NCBI GenBank assembly: GCA_014239435.1
Contig: JAAZYX010000026.1
Location: 62,001 to 126,000, forward strand
Reading direction: 5' to 3'
Source: Fidelibacterota bacterium
Lineage (GTDB): Bacteria > Fidelibacterota > Marinisomatia > Marinisomatales > TCS55
Length of the DNA stretch: 64,000 nucleotides
Below are positions 1 through 7,832 of this stretch, in pieces. The notes beneath the pieces are model-generated. The model had not been told where the DNA came from. It was given only the letters and a program-made list of their open reading frames with translations, and made no database searches. Numbering within the stretch: the first letter of the stretch is position 1; the number at the start of each line of letters is the position of its first letter. The position numbers and the translations under genes were made by a program.

Positions 1-1353
1 TGTACTGACCACGGGGCGATCCTTATCTGGCCCGACAAAATTAATAATTGCCGAAACCTGGGTAGAGATATCCATTCTTATTTCATTCTCTGCACTGACA
101 GTCGGTACTACCGTCAAACTGATATTTACGTTGACATTTTCAAATGTATAGGGATTCGTTCCGAAAACGCTTCCTTCTCCCTGCGGTACCAGTACCGGTA
201 AGGTTGTTCCAATATCAACTTTTGCCTCATGATTGTCAAATGTGGTCACCTGCGGCTCCTGCAGCAGTTTTGTATAGTTATCACTTTCCAGCGCATCAAT
301 CACTATCTGGTATAGAGGCAGATCCAATTTTGCCATTGCAAACGATTCCCAGCTGCCTAAGCCAAGCTCAGTTAAGGAGGTATCCGATACAGATGCAGGG
401 CCTGACATCTGCGCTCTGGTGGTCCAATCTATGCCCAGTCTTTCATCCGACTGCAGGCTTGTTTCAATGAATTTTACTGCAATATTGATCTGTTTTGGTT
501 TTACGTCTATCAGGGCAACCAATTCTTTGATCAATGCAATCTTTTCTGGCGTATCGGTAATAATGATCTTATTCGAGTTTTTTCCCAGATTCAGGGGCTT
601 CATCAGGCCCCGCTCCGAAAGCCTGTCGGCAAAACTTTCAACAGCAATTTGAGAGGTGATATAATTCAGATGAATGATATCCGTTTTCAGACCGATCGTT
701 GAGTTGATCAGCATTTCTGTATCTGAAATAATGATAAAATTATCAACCACAACGGAAGTCATACTGTTGGACTCTAAAATGGAATAAAACAGGTTCTTAA
801 GCGAAATGCCCTGCGCATTCATGGTGATGGTATTGCTGCTGCTGCTGTTGTTCAGCAAATTCAGGCCGTAGCGGAATGATAATGTTTTGAACACATCAGA
901 AATATTGACGGCATTGAAATTTACAGAAATAGTGGTATCCGGAATGACACTCTGCACTTCAGTGGCTGTCCGCTGTGCTGCCTGCTGCTGCACAGCATAC
1001 GATAATACCAGTGTAGAGTCTGAATGAAAGAAATTGATATTTGGCAATTTTCTGAAATAGTATTTAATGGTTCCTTTGCGTTTGGTTTCAGGCATATAGC
1101 TGATTCTATAAATGTTTTTGCTTGAGAAATCGGTATTGAATCTGTCATCGTATATATCCTCTTCGGTTGCATAGCGCACCAAAAATAGCGAATTATTGAT
1201 GTCGTAATCTGTCTTGATCTCATCTATATCGTTCAATGCTGTAGTGATGGTTACAGCAGAATCCGACTCCAAGACAGACGTCACCGGTATCTGGCTGCAC
1301 AGTAGGGCTAAATGAAAAAACAATACGGGTATCTTTTTGGATGTATATAACAT
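1..1353 (-). CDS. PilQ/GspD-family secretin, C-terminus cut by window edge
   Basis: Outer-membrane secretin that would form the exit channel of a type IV pilus or type II secretion machine. The frame opens at an ATG at 1353, one base after the stop of the PilP-like gene, and is open for 451 codons to the window edge, so the end of the barrel domain is missing. A hydrophobic N-terminus (about residues 8-22) looks like a signal peptide. A short STN/N-domain-like stretch follows near residue 140 (VNFNAVNISDVFKTL). The secretin core starts with DVKPKQINIAVKFIETS near residue 275, and the typical EPQVTTFDNHEAKVDIG begins at residue 366. It is the last gene of a pilM/N-O-P-Q-like operon. The family is clear; pilus versus secretion function cannot be told from this part. 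Confidence 0.85.
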   Translation of the reverse strand, partial: MLYTSKKIPVLFFHLALLCSQIPVTSVLESDSAVTITTALNDIDEIKTDYDINNSLFLVRYATEEDIYDDRFNTDFSSKNIYRISYMPETKRKGTIKYYFRKLPNINFFHSDSTLVLSYAVQQQAAQRTATEVQSVIPDTTISVNFNAVNISDVFKTLSFRYGLNLLNNSSSSNTITMNAQGISLKNLFYSILESNSMTSVVVDNFIIISDTEMLINSTIGLKTDIIHLNYITSQIAVESFADRLSERGLMKPLNLGKNSNKIIITDTPEKIALIKELVALIDVKPKQINIAVKFIETSLQSDERLGIDWTTRAQMSGPASVSDTSLTELGLGSWESFAMAKLDLPLYQIVIDALESDNYTKLLQEPQVTTFDNHEAKVDIGTTLPVLVPQGEGSVFGTNPYTFENVNVNISLTVVPTVSAENEIRMDISTQVSAIINFVGPDKDRPVVST

Positions 1354-1354
1354 T

Positions 1355-1774
1355 TTATTTCCTCTTAATTGTTATGGTTTTATCGTCCATTTCCAGAACA
1401 ACATGATCCTTATTTATTTTTTTGATCAAATAATTTCCTACATATTCATTTTCCATGTAAAAATTGCCATTGATCGTGGCAGCATAGCCGATGGGGCCGG
1501 CTATGATTTCATTCAGCATTGGCTCCACCAGAGTTATTTCAATCTCTTCAGTCTCTTGATTGAAGAAATTTTCCACCGTGCCGTCCTCCAGATCTATTGC
1601 GGTTAAAGCAGGCAGCTCGTTGCCGACAATGAATTTGGTAAGGTCCTGCATCTGATATAACGGCAATTCTTCATCGTCAGCAGCTAAACTAAAGTTTGAC
1701 ATCACATACCTGGCCCCGCTGATGATCGATATTATCAGCAAAACAACTAGCATTATTTTTTCGCGTGCCTGCAT
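1355..1774 (-). CDS. PilP/GspC-like inner-membrane lipoprotein-type linker
   Basis: A 139-residue protein with one N-terminal membrane segment (about residues 6-24) and a small C-terminal beta domain (GYAATINGNFYMENEYVGNY, then a strand-rich basic tail). That domain resembles the homology-region domain of PilP/GspC, which links the inner-membrane platform to the secretin. There is no lipobox cysteine, so it would be anchored by the membrane segment as in GspC. It lies between the PilO-like gene and the secretin, the usual place of pilP. The assignment rests on this order, the topology and the short beta motif; overall similarity to any named family is weak. Confidence 0.6.
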   Translation of the reverse strand: MQAREKIMLVVLLIISIISGARYVMSNFSLAADDEELPLYQMQDLTKFIVGNELPALTAIDLEDGTVENFFNQETEEIEITLVEPMLNEIIAGPIGYAATINGNFYMENEYVGNYLIKKINKDHVVLEMDDKTITIKRK

Positions 1775-1776
1775 AA

Positions 1777-2313
1777 TCAGTACACCAACATTCCCATATT
1801 GGAATAATCAAACGACATTGAAATCAGATTATTCTCCAATCTGCCAATATAAATATTGTTGAGATAATCGTATTTATTGTTGTTGGCTATGTAGTCTATC
1901 AGCAGAACAGCATCCTTAAAATTGATTTCATCAAACCGGTACATCAGCTGCAAATAATGAACCTTATTTTTTTGAATATCCAGGATTGGCTTAACTTCCT
2001 GCTTGATCAGGTATTCGGGCAGATCTATACCTTTCCCTTCCAGAGTTTCGCGTAAGATTAGCGCTTCTGTAGGGCTTTCAAAGATATAGTCATCCACAAA
2101 ATTATTGTAGTGATCAAATGAAGACTGCTTGCTGCTCAATAATTTGCTTACTTTGACCAGGTATTGGGAATTTTTTGTATTCAATGCTTTATAATCAGCA
2201 GCGGTTACCGTATTGCTGTAGGTCATATAATAATTGAACAGCAAAAAACCCAGCAGCAGCAGGTTGAAGCCGTTTATGATCAGTAGCAGGATGTTATTCT
2301 TCAGGAACTTCAA
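1777..2313 (-). CDS. PilO-like inner-membrane platform protein
   Basis: A 178-residue protein with a short cytoplasmic start, one membrane segment (about residues 8-28), a helical region and a C-terminal alpha/beta domain, the layout of PilO/GspM. The chosen start is a TTG at 2313 that overlaps the upstream TGA in a TTGA junction, with GGAGA about nine bases upstream; this suggests translational coupling to the PilM-PilN fusion. The position after pilM/N and before pilP fits PilO, which pairs with PilN in the periplasm. Sequence identity to any family is low by eye, so the call depends mainly on topology and gene order. Confidence 0.6.
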   Translation of the reverse strand: MKFLKNNILLLIINGFNLLLLGFLLFNYYMTYSNTVTAADYKALNTKNSQYLVKVSKLLSSKQSSFDHYNNFVDDYIFESPTEALILRETLEGKGIDLPEYLIKQEVKPILDIQKNKVHYLQLMYRFDEINFKDAVLLIDYIANNNKYDYLNNIYIGRLENNLISMSFDYSNMGMLVY

Positions 2314-4577
2314 TTGACTATCTCCATGGTAATATTCAACGGCAGCCTGCCCTGCGCATAATGCAGCGTATTCAATTCAACATTGGTCAAAAAGCCGATA
2401 TCGCTGAGCGCATTTTGAATATTTTGCGTTTCCAACAACGCTTCCGGCTTATAATCATTGATCGTGCACGATAGATAGATTTTTTGCTTTTTTGCATCAA
2501 TCTCTTCATGGCCGCTGGTTTCGATCTTAATATTCCTGATCTCCAGATGTTTGAAGATATCCGAATTCATCAGCAGCAGTATCTTTTTAACATTCTGCTT
2601 ATTTGTATGAATATTATTCAAATAATTATCAAAATGGCTTAATTGAATATTATTCTGCAGATTGTTCTCAACATCCTTGATCAGATCTATCGTCGCATTC
2701 ACAGCGTCTGTCTGGGTACTCAGAACAAAGGCTGACGCCGTTTTGCGCTCGTAATCATTGACGTTCAAGCCTGATAACAGCAGCAACAGCGCCAGCGATG
2801 CATAGGCAACCACTTTCTTTATCCTGTTCAGCCTGAACAGTTTCTTTTTGCTTTGGTCAAAAACGTATTGATTCTTTCCCAGATTGGCCAACGATCTGGA
2901 GATGACCTTTAAGGTAGGTATATAATCATTAAAATTGCCTTCATCACCGCTGGAGGGAAATGATCCCTCGATAAGATTGCAGCTGACTTTGAATTTATCG
3001 CTGACCTCATCAACAATATCTTTCGATAAATTAGGCCCGCAGAACAATATTTGATTCAATGCAGTGAATGTTTCATCGATAATGGCATATTCCTGAATGA
3101 AGATATCAATAGTCTTGATCAGCCTGTTGTGCACCTCCCGCCTGTATGTTTTGCGGTCCAATCCGCGGTTGCTGATCAATATTTTTCTGTGCGAAAGTAT
3201 TTTACCGCGGTACAGCAGCGTAACAACGCAATCCTTCTTGCCGGCATAGACGTACAGATTATAATTATGGTCCTTGAGTACCTGCTGATTGTACCTGCTG
3301 AAGATGCCAGCGAATGACATAAAATAGATATTTGCAGGAATCTTCTTCTCGGTATCCAGTAAATCCAGAAAAGGATCAATATAGCTCTTTTTGGTAAAGA
3401 TCGTGTTTAATTCGTATTCGTTCTTTTCTTCGGTGCCGAAGACCTCATAGGTCAGAAACAGATCATTGTTACTGATGCCGTATTTGCGGGTGATGAATTT
3501 ATTCAGAAATAATTCCTGGTCATTCTTCTTTTTTAACGGTGATTGTATCTTTTCGTGGTTATCCAGCAGATCCTCATCAATAACGGCAATTCTGTTTCTC
3601 TTGTTATTGATAAGATCCGGCAGCTGCTCTTTATCAATGATCTGAAACGTATTCTGATCTTCCTTATTCTCGAATGAAATGATAGCATTTCTGCTGATTA
3701 GCAGGCTTCTGCTGCGGAAGGTGTCAAAAATATCCAGGTTGAACACATTACGCTCGCGCATGCCAGCGACCCACTTTTGATACCTCTCGCTGAGTGTTTT
3801 TGTCTTCTTCTTCTTTTTCTTACGTTTGAATAGCGACGAAAGGTTGAAGTTTGGATTAAATTTTATGTTAAACTTTTTCTTTTTTGCCGTTTTATTTTTG
3901 GTCAGATCCTGAATGATCGTCTGCTGAGGGGTCTTACCTGCCTTGGGGTCCACAGGCCGAGGCTCAATTACCTCCTTTATTGGCTTTTTTTCCGCAGGCG
4001 CCTTTGATGATTCTTCAACCGGCTTATTTTGCTGCTTTTGGGGTTGTTCAGCCGGCGGCTCTTGGGGAGCAGTTTGAACCTGCTCAGGGCTGCTCTCAGC
4101 AGTCTTTTCCGGCGGCGCAGAATCGTTATTTTTCACATTTAAAAGCAAATTAGACAAGGTTGCCGCCTGGTCATCGATAGAATCCTCTTTTTTTGCCGAT
4201 TTTTTAACGTCTGAAGCTGTGTTTTCAGGGGCAGCCGCTGTTGCCTCCGGCTGTGTGGCTTGAACATCGTCCGGTGCAGCGGGTTTTGGTGCGAATACGG
4301 CAGCAGCCTCTGCAGTACCGCTGTTGGTGGCATTTTGCGGCCAGTCAGGAGCCTGAGCTGGCGTCTGGCGCACGGAATAGTACTTTTTATCGATACCATT
4401 CACTATTTCGGTATGCGTAACCGATATAACATCATCCTTGAGCAGAATCTTCATATGGTAATACAAAGAATGCTTCTGCAAATCAAAATGCTCCGCTATC
4501 GTCCTGATAGCGGAGTTCGGGTGTTCGGATATAAATGTTCTTATATCTTCACGCAGCTGTTCTTTTTTAACGTTCAT
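2310..4577 (-). CDS. Winged-helix / PilM-PilN fusion (GspL-like) platform protein
   Basis: A 755-residue composite. Residues 1-70 read as a winged-helix DNA-binding domain (SAIRTIAEHFDLQKHSLYYH, then a short wing). Residues 72-230 are a Pro/Ala/Glu/Gln-rich linker. A lysine cluster spans about 234-265. Residues 270-580 show the actin-like pattern of PilM/GspL, though divergent. A membrane helix lies at about 588-604 (KKVVAYASLALLLLLSGL). The rest is a PilN-like periplasmic helical and ferredoxin-like part. Known PilM and PilN are separate, or fused as GspL, and normally carry no DNA-binding domain. The winged helix would lie in the cytoplasm, which fits the topology. Whether it binds DNA or has become a protein-interaction module cannot be seen. 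It is the first gene of the operon. Confidence 0.7.
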   Translation of the reverse strand: MNVKKEQLREDIRTFISEHPNSAIRTIAEHFDLQKHSLYYHMKILLKDDVISVTHTEIVNGIDKKYYSVRQTPAQAPDWPQNATNSGTAEAAAVFAPKPAAPDDVQATQPEATAAAPENTASDVKKSAKKEDSIDDQAATLSNLLLNVKNNDSAPPEKTAESSPEQVQTAPQEPPAEQPQKQQNKPVEESSKAPAEKKPIKEVIEPRPVDPKAGKTPQQTIIQDLTKNKTAKKKKFNIKFNPNFNLSSLFKRKKKKKKTKTLSERYQKWVAGMRERNVFNLDIFDTFRSRSLLISRNAIISFENKEDQNTFQIIDKEQLPDLINNKRNRIAVIDEDLLDNHEKIQSPLKKKNDQELFLNKFITRKYGISNNDLFLTYEVFGTEEKNEYELNTIFTKKSYIDPFLDLLDTEKKIPANIYFMSFAGIFSRYNQQVLKDHNYNLYVYAGKKDCVVTLLYRGKILSHRKILISNRGLDRKTYRREVHNRLIKTIDIFIQEYAIIDETFTALNQILFCGPNLSKDIVDEVSDKFKVSCNLIEGSFPSSGDEGNFNDYIPTLKVISRSLANLGKNQYVFDQSKKKLFRLNRIKKVVAYASLALLLLLSGLNVNDYERKTASAFVLSTQTDAVNATIDLIKDVENNLQNNIQLSHFDNYLNNIHTNKQNVKKILLLMNSDIFKHLEIRNIKIETSGHEEIDAKKQKIYLSCTINDYKPEALLETQNIQNALSDIGFLTNVELNTLHYAQGRLPLNITMEIVN

Positions 4578-4662
4578 TATTTGAAATACCTAATAATCCC
4601 ATCGATTCATGCATATTATAATAAATATAAACATAACACAAACTTTAAATTTAAGGTTAAAT

Positions 4663-4694
4663 ATTGCGCAAAAGTGCCCCATTTCCTGCGCAAT
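4663..4694. promoter_or_regulatory. Inverted repeat upstream of the pilus-like operon
   Basis: Perfect 8-base arms ATTGCGCA (4663-4670) and TGCGCAAT (4687-4694) are separated by 16 bases. They lie in an AT-rich 136-base gap, upstream of the pil-like operon and just after the sortase stop codon. No T-run follows on the minus strand, so it is not a typical intrinsic terminator. It could be an operator or a weak transcript-end hairpin; nothing here shows which protein would bind. Confidence 0.35.
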
Positions 4695-4713
4695 GCCTAT
4701 CCATCTTTACCAA

Positions 4714-5277
4714 TCAATCCACAATTGAACCTCTTACAATAAACCTGTCCTTGGCCTTGCCGACATAATCAAATGGATAACAGGTGATGAGTGTGATGCA
4801 GTCCGCCTCCGTTTCTTCTATCCAGTAAATATCGTCGCCGCTTGTCGGTCTGACTTCGGATACAATGTAATTTTGTGCGGCAAACATGGATTCGAGTTCT
4901 ATCCTGTCGCCGACTTTCACATCTTTCAGCGGACGAAAAAAGCTGTCCCTGTGTCCGGCGATGACGATATTTCCCCGGCTGCCCGGCGAAGGTGAACTCG
5001 AAAGGTGGCCCGGACCAAAAGCCAGCGCCTCGCCGGAAACGCCTTTCAGCACAACGGCATCGATTCCGACGGATGCTATTTTTAGCTTTCCGACGGGATG
5101 TGTGTCCGCCCATTCCCACGGTTCCTGCACCGTTTTTTCCGCTTTTGTGCGTTCCCAGGCTTTATCTAAAAGAAATTCGGCAAGTTTTCCCTTTCCGTAG
5201 AAATAGGCTGATTTGCCTACGAGAACGAATCCGAACAGTACCAGTACCGCAGGCAGAATCCGGTAGAGATTTTTCAT
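4714..5277 (-). CDS. Class GN (marine-type) sortase
   Basis: Cysteine transpeptidase of the sortase family, in the form found in Gram-negative bacteria, expected to cleave and transfer the neighbouring LPxGG-bearing protein. The 187-residue protein has an N-terminal membrane anchor (about residues 8-26). It then has the sortase barrel with catalytic His109 (IAGHRD), Cys166 (TLITCYPF) and an Arg at 178 (KDRFIVRG). I chose the ATG at 5277 because it overlaps the target gene's stop codon (ATGA), which suggests coupled translation; an ATG at 5316 would add 13 residues. The adjacent VIT/VWA protein with a C-terminal sorting signal is the known partner of this class. Confidence 0.88.
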   Translation of the reverse strand: MKNLYRILPAVLVLFGFVLVGKSAYFYGKGKLAEFLLDKAWERTKAEKTVQEPWEWADTHPVGKLKIASVGIDAVVLKGVSGEALAFGPGHLSSSPSPGSRGNIVIAGHRDSFFRPLKDVKVGDRIELESMFAAQNYIVSEVRPTSGDDIYWIEETEADCITLITCYPFDYVGKAKDRFIVRGSIVD

Positions 5278-7382
5278 GCGCTGTTCCGGGGAATGAACAG
5301 CCGTTTCATAATCCATCCGGTTCCGATCAAAATAAATCCTACAAGCACCATCAGCGGATATGAGGTTCCGCCCTGCGGAAGCGTCATGTGGGAAACCGTC
5401 CGAATCCCCTGCGGATGACTTCCGGAATCAGCCATTTTTAGCAAGACCTTTTTCGATTTACCAAATACAGCATCGTAGTCCCACCCGTGCGGAAGGTCTG
5501 TCGGCACGGCAAGCGAAGCCAGCTGTCCGGAAGGATTTACAATCCTGTTTTCCACCGCTACGAAAGAGGTGAATTTCGTAACGAGTTTATGATTCAGCGC
5601 AATCGCGATTACGTCATCTTTCACTTCCTTATTCCCGAGGCGGTATTCATCCATCAAATCGCCGATCTTCCGCCGTGCCCAAAGCGTCGGGATTGCGGGA
5701 TCAGTTCCGGCATTTTCGAAATCCAGTGGAAGATCCAGACGAAAATATCCTGCAGGTGTTTTGCCGGTCAGCAGTGCGGATTCGTTTTTCAGTCCTTTTG
5801 CTTTGCCGAAGACAAGCATCGGTTCGCCGTGGAAGAGATCGCGGATCGGGTTTGGATGCAGGTCTGCTTCGCCGCCAAGCGTGAGCTTCACATTGGTGAG
5901 TACGGGCCGTTCTATGCGGCTCAGCAATTCGGACATTTTCCCTTCCACCTGCGATGTTGTACTGATATGGGTAAACGTTCCTTTCCCGAATTTTGCCGCT
6001 TTTCTCAGCAGAAACGAATTCGGTGCGGAACCGATTCCGACCGGAAACAGCCTTGAATTCCCGAGCAAATTTTGGATATCGTTGAAAATCGCATTTTCGT
6101 TCCCGACATCGCCGTCCGTAAGAAACATGATCATCCGCACGGCGTCCGGATCGCCGACCTCGATCATTGCTGTTCTAAGCGCAGGCTGTGCCATTGTGCC
6201 GCCTGAAGCCGTCAGATTCCTGACAAACGCACCGGCAGCATTTTTGTAATTCTTCGTAGCGGGAACCGGTATCGGGGAAAATCTTCCGAACTGATCATTG
6301 AAATGAATGATATTGAACCTGTCGCCGGCGTTCAGCGAGGAAATTGCTTTGAGCAGAGCGGACTTTGCCTGGCGGATGGATTCGCCGCTCATTGATCCGG
6401 AAATATCAATGACGTAGATCATTTCTTTCGGCAGATTTTGGTCCTGCAGTTCCACCGGAGGAACGGCCATCAGCATGAAATAATCGTCACCGCCTTTTTT
6501 CGCGGAAAAGAGCGCTGCTTTCGGCTCGCTTCCCTGTGCAACCTTGTATTCCAGAACAAAATCGCGGTTCGGAATCTCATCCGAATTATTGAGTGTGATG
6601 AACCGCGCACCTTCGCCTCTGTGCATGATGTTCACGTCGTGATTCACCGAAACAACCGAAGCAAGCGGTAAACCGGTTTCCAGATCCACTGATAAACTGA
6701 TTTTATTTCCGCTTCGCTTTCCTCCGCTCATCACCGGCGGCGTTATGCGGCTGGCATCCGGCACTTCGTCCGTGTCCACGGACCAGCCCGAGCCCGAAAA
6801 ACCCGGAATCGTATCACCGGGAATAAATCTCGGGCCGACCACCATCGGGAACCGAAGGTGGAAAGTGCCGGAAGAGTAGTCCACGTGGTCCACGTATTGC
6901 AGGCGAACTATTATCGTATCGCCGGGCAAAATATTGGCCACGGAATTGGTGAAGATATTTGGCCGTTCCTGTTCGGTGAGGCTAGCGCGCTTCCCTTCCT
7001 TTTTCGCCTGTTCGTACTTCTTTTTGGCTGTGTTCCGTTCGGCAACTTCGCTCTGAATCAGCCGGTCGTTTACCAGCATCTGCATGTCCGAGACAGCCGC
7101 CTGATCCGGCAGCGGAAAAACATAAATCGCCTCTATTGGTTCATCGTTGTCGTTGGTGAATACCTGATCCACCGTAGCGGTGGCGACCATGCCGTCTACG
7201 GTGATCCTGACGCGGGTATCGAGTTTCGGCACTTCGGCATAAGTGCCGCCTTCTTCCGTTTCTACAAGCAGCATGCCTTCCTTTACATCGCTGAGGTGAA
7301 TCGGGATCCTGCCGGCAGTGTTCGCAAAACCGGCGGATATAAGACACATGTATAAGGCAAAACGAGGTAGCAATCCGTTCAT
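5274..7382 (-). CDS. Sortase target with VIT and VWA domains, LPQGG sorting signal
   Basis: A 702-residue exported protein. A signal peptide covers about residues 1-21. A VIT (inter-alpha-trypsin inhibitor N-terminal) domain runs over about 30-160. A von Willebrand A domain starts near 320 and has the metal-site motif DISGSMS at 326-332. The C-terminus is a sorting signal: LPQGG at 668-672, a hydrophobic helix, and a basic tail (KRLFIPRN). This is the layout of the 'marine sortase target' family. The adjoining sortase would cut at LPQGG and join the protein to an acceptor; in Gram-negatives the acceptor is not established. AAAGGA lies nine bases before the start. VWA domains bind ligands through a metal ion, so an adhesion or scaffold role is plausible but inferred. 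Confidence 0.88.
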   Translation of the reverse strand: MNGLLPRFALYMCLISAGFANTAGRIPIHLSDVKEGMLLVETEEGGTYAEVPKLDTRVRITVDGMVATATVDQVFTNDNDEPIEAIYVFPLPDQAAVSDMQMLVNDRLIQSEVAERNTAKKKYEQAKKEGKRASLTEQERPNIFTNSVANILPGDTIIVRLQYVDHVDYSSGTFHLRFPMVVGPRFIPGDTIPGFSGSGWSVDTDEVPDASRITPPVMSGGKRSGNKISLSVDLETGLPLASVVSVNHDVNIMHRGEGARFITLNNSDEIPNRDFVLEYKVAQGSEPKAALFSAKKGGDDYFMLMAVPPVELQDQNLPKEMIYVIDISGSMSGESIRQAKSALLKAISSLNAGDRFNIIHFNDQFGRFSPIPVPATKNYKNAAGAFVRNLTASGGTMAQPALRTAMIEVGDPDAVRMIMFLTDGDVGNENAIFNDIQNLLGNSRLFPVGIGSAPNSFLLRKAAKFGKGTFTHISTTSQVEGKMSELLSRIERPVLTNVKLTLGGEADLHPNPIRDLFHGEPMLVFGKAKGLKNESALLTGKTPAGYFRLDLPLDFENAGTDPAIPTLWARRKIGDLMDEYRLGNKEVKDDVIAIALNHKLVTKFTSFVAVENRIVNPSGQLASLAVPTDLPHGWDYDAVFGKSKKVLLKMADSGSHPQGIRTVSHMTLPQGGTSYPLMVLVGFILIGTGWIMKRLFIPRNSA

Positions 7383-7415
7383 ATAGAGTTCCTTTCTCTC
7401 TTTTTAACGAAGAAA

Positions 7416-7448
7416 GCCGAAACACTGCTATGTTAGCAGTACCTCGGC
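7416..7448 (-). promoter_or_regulatory. Stem-loop in the 5' leader of the sortase target gene
   Basis: In the leader on the minus strand, GCCGA/TCGGC form an outer 5-bp stem (7444-7448 with 7416-7420). A symmetric 3-base internal loop follows, then an inner 7-bp stem ACTGCTA/TAGCAGT (7434-7440 with 7424-7430) closed by three bases. A smaller 5-bp hairpin (GTAAG/CTTAC) lies at 7463-7477. The larger hairpin ends about 34 bases before the start codon. No T-run follows, so it is not a terminator. It does not match a riboswitch class I can recall. Apart from these hairpins and the antitoxin remnant at 7574-7636, the 450-base gap from 7383 to 7832 shows nothing I can support. Confidence 0.4.
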
Positions 7449-7573
7449 CTCCTCTTTTACTGGTAAGGTTTACTTACAACCTATTGTGGATTGCTACAAT
7501 GGAATGAGTGGTTAAGTTCCGGAAATTGTATAAAATACTATCAGTTACCTTACTACAATTAGAAACAAACTCA

Positions 7574-7636
7574 CTACATAAACACCGCCGGCGAAACGTT
7601 AACCTTTTCTGCCAGCGTCTGAATCGGCGGGTGTTT
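7574..7636 (-). pseudogene. Duplicated 3' fragment of the HigA-type antitoxin gene
   Basis: Minus-strand translation ends with PIQTLAEKVNVSPAVFM and a TAG stop. The intact antitoxin about 1 kb away ends RQIQALAEKFNVSPAVFI and TAG, in the same frame and with the same stop position. The DNA is clearly related over about 55 bases. No start codon, no helix-turn-helix and no upstream coding remain, so only the last 20 or so codons survive. The fragment and the full gene flank the outer-membrane barrel gene like direct repeats. Confidence 0.75.
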
Positions 7637-7832
7637 AATTTTCGTTTAACTTGTAAAATTTAATCCAGAAATTTCCTGATGTACCTCAATTTCGAAGGGT
7701 GAAATATGAGTTTGGCTTTTCCTTCATGATTACACAGATAACAAGTGATGATTCTGGATCAATAATTGCCAAGGTTTATTAAGAATCGCAATATCAATAC
7801 TTTCAGGTTTTTATAATTAATAGGTTTTCAAG

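Noticed and set aside
1-1353. Possible frameshift in the secretin gene near 840-900
   Set aside because: A careful codon-by-codon reading shows one open frame from 1353 to the window edge; the apparent break was a misreading on first pass.
4260-4742. 160-codon plus-strand frame over the winged-helix fusion start
   Set aside because: Antisense to the fusion gene; composition is that of a shadow frame.
5487-6056. 189-codon plus-strand frame inside the sortase target gene
   Set aside because: Antisense to a well-supported gene, with no family similarity and no ribosome site.
7383-7573. Known riboswitch in the leader of the sortase target gene
   Set aside because: Checked from memory against c-di-GMP, SAM, TPP, FMN, glycine and fluoride consensus motifs; none fits, so only stem-loops are reported.
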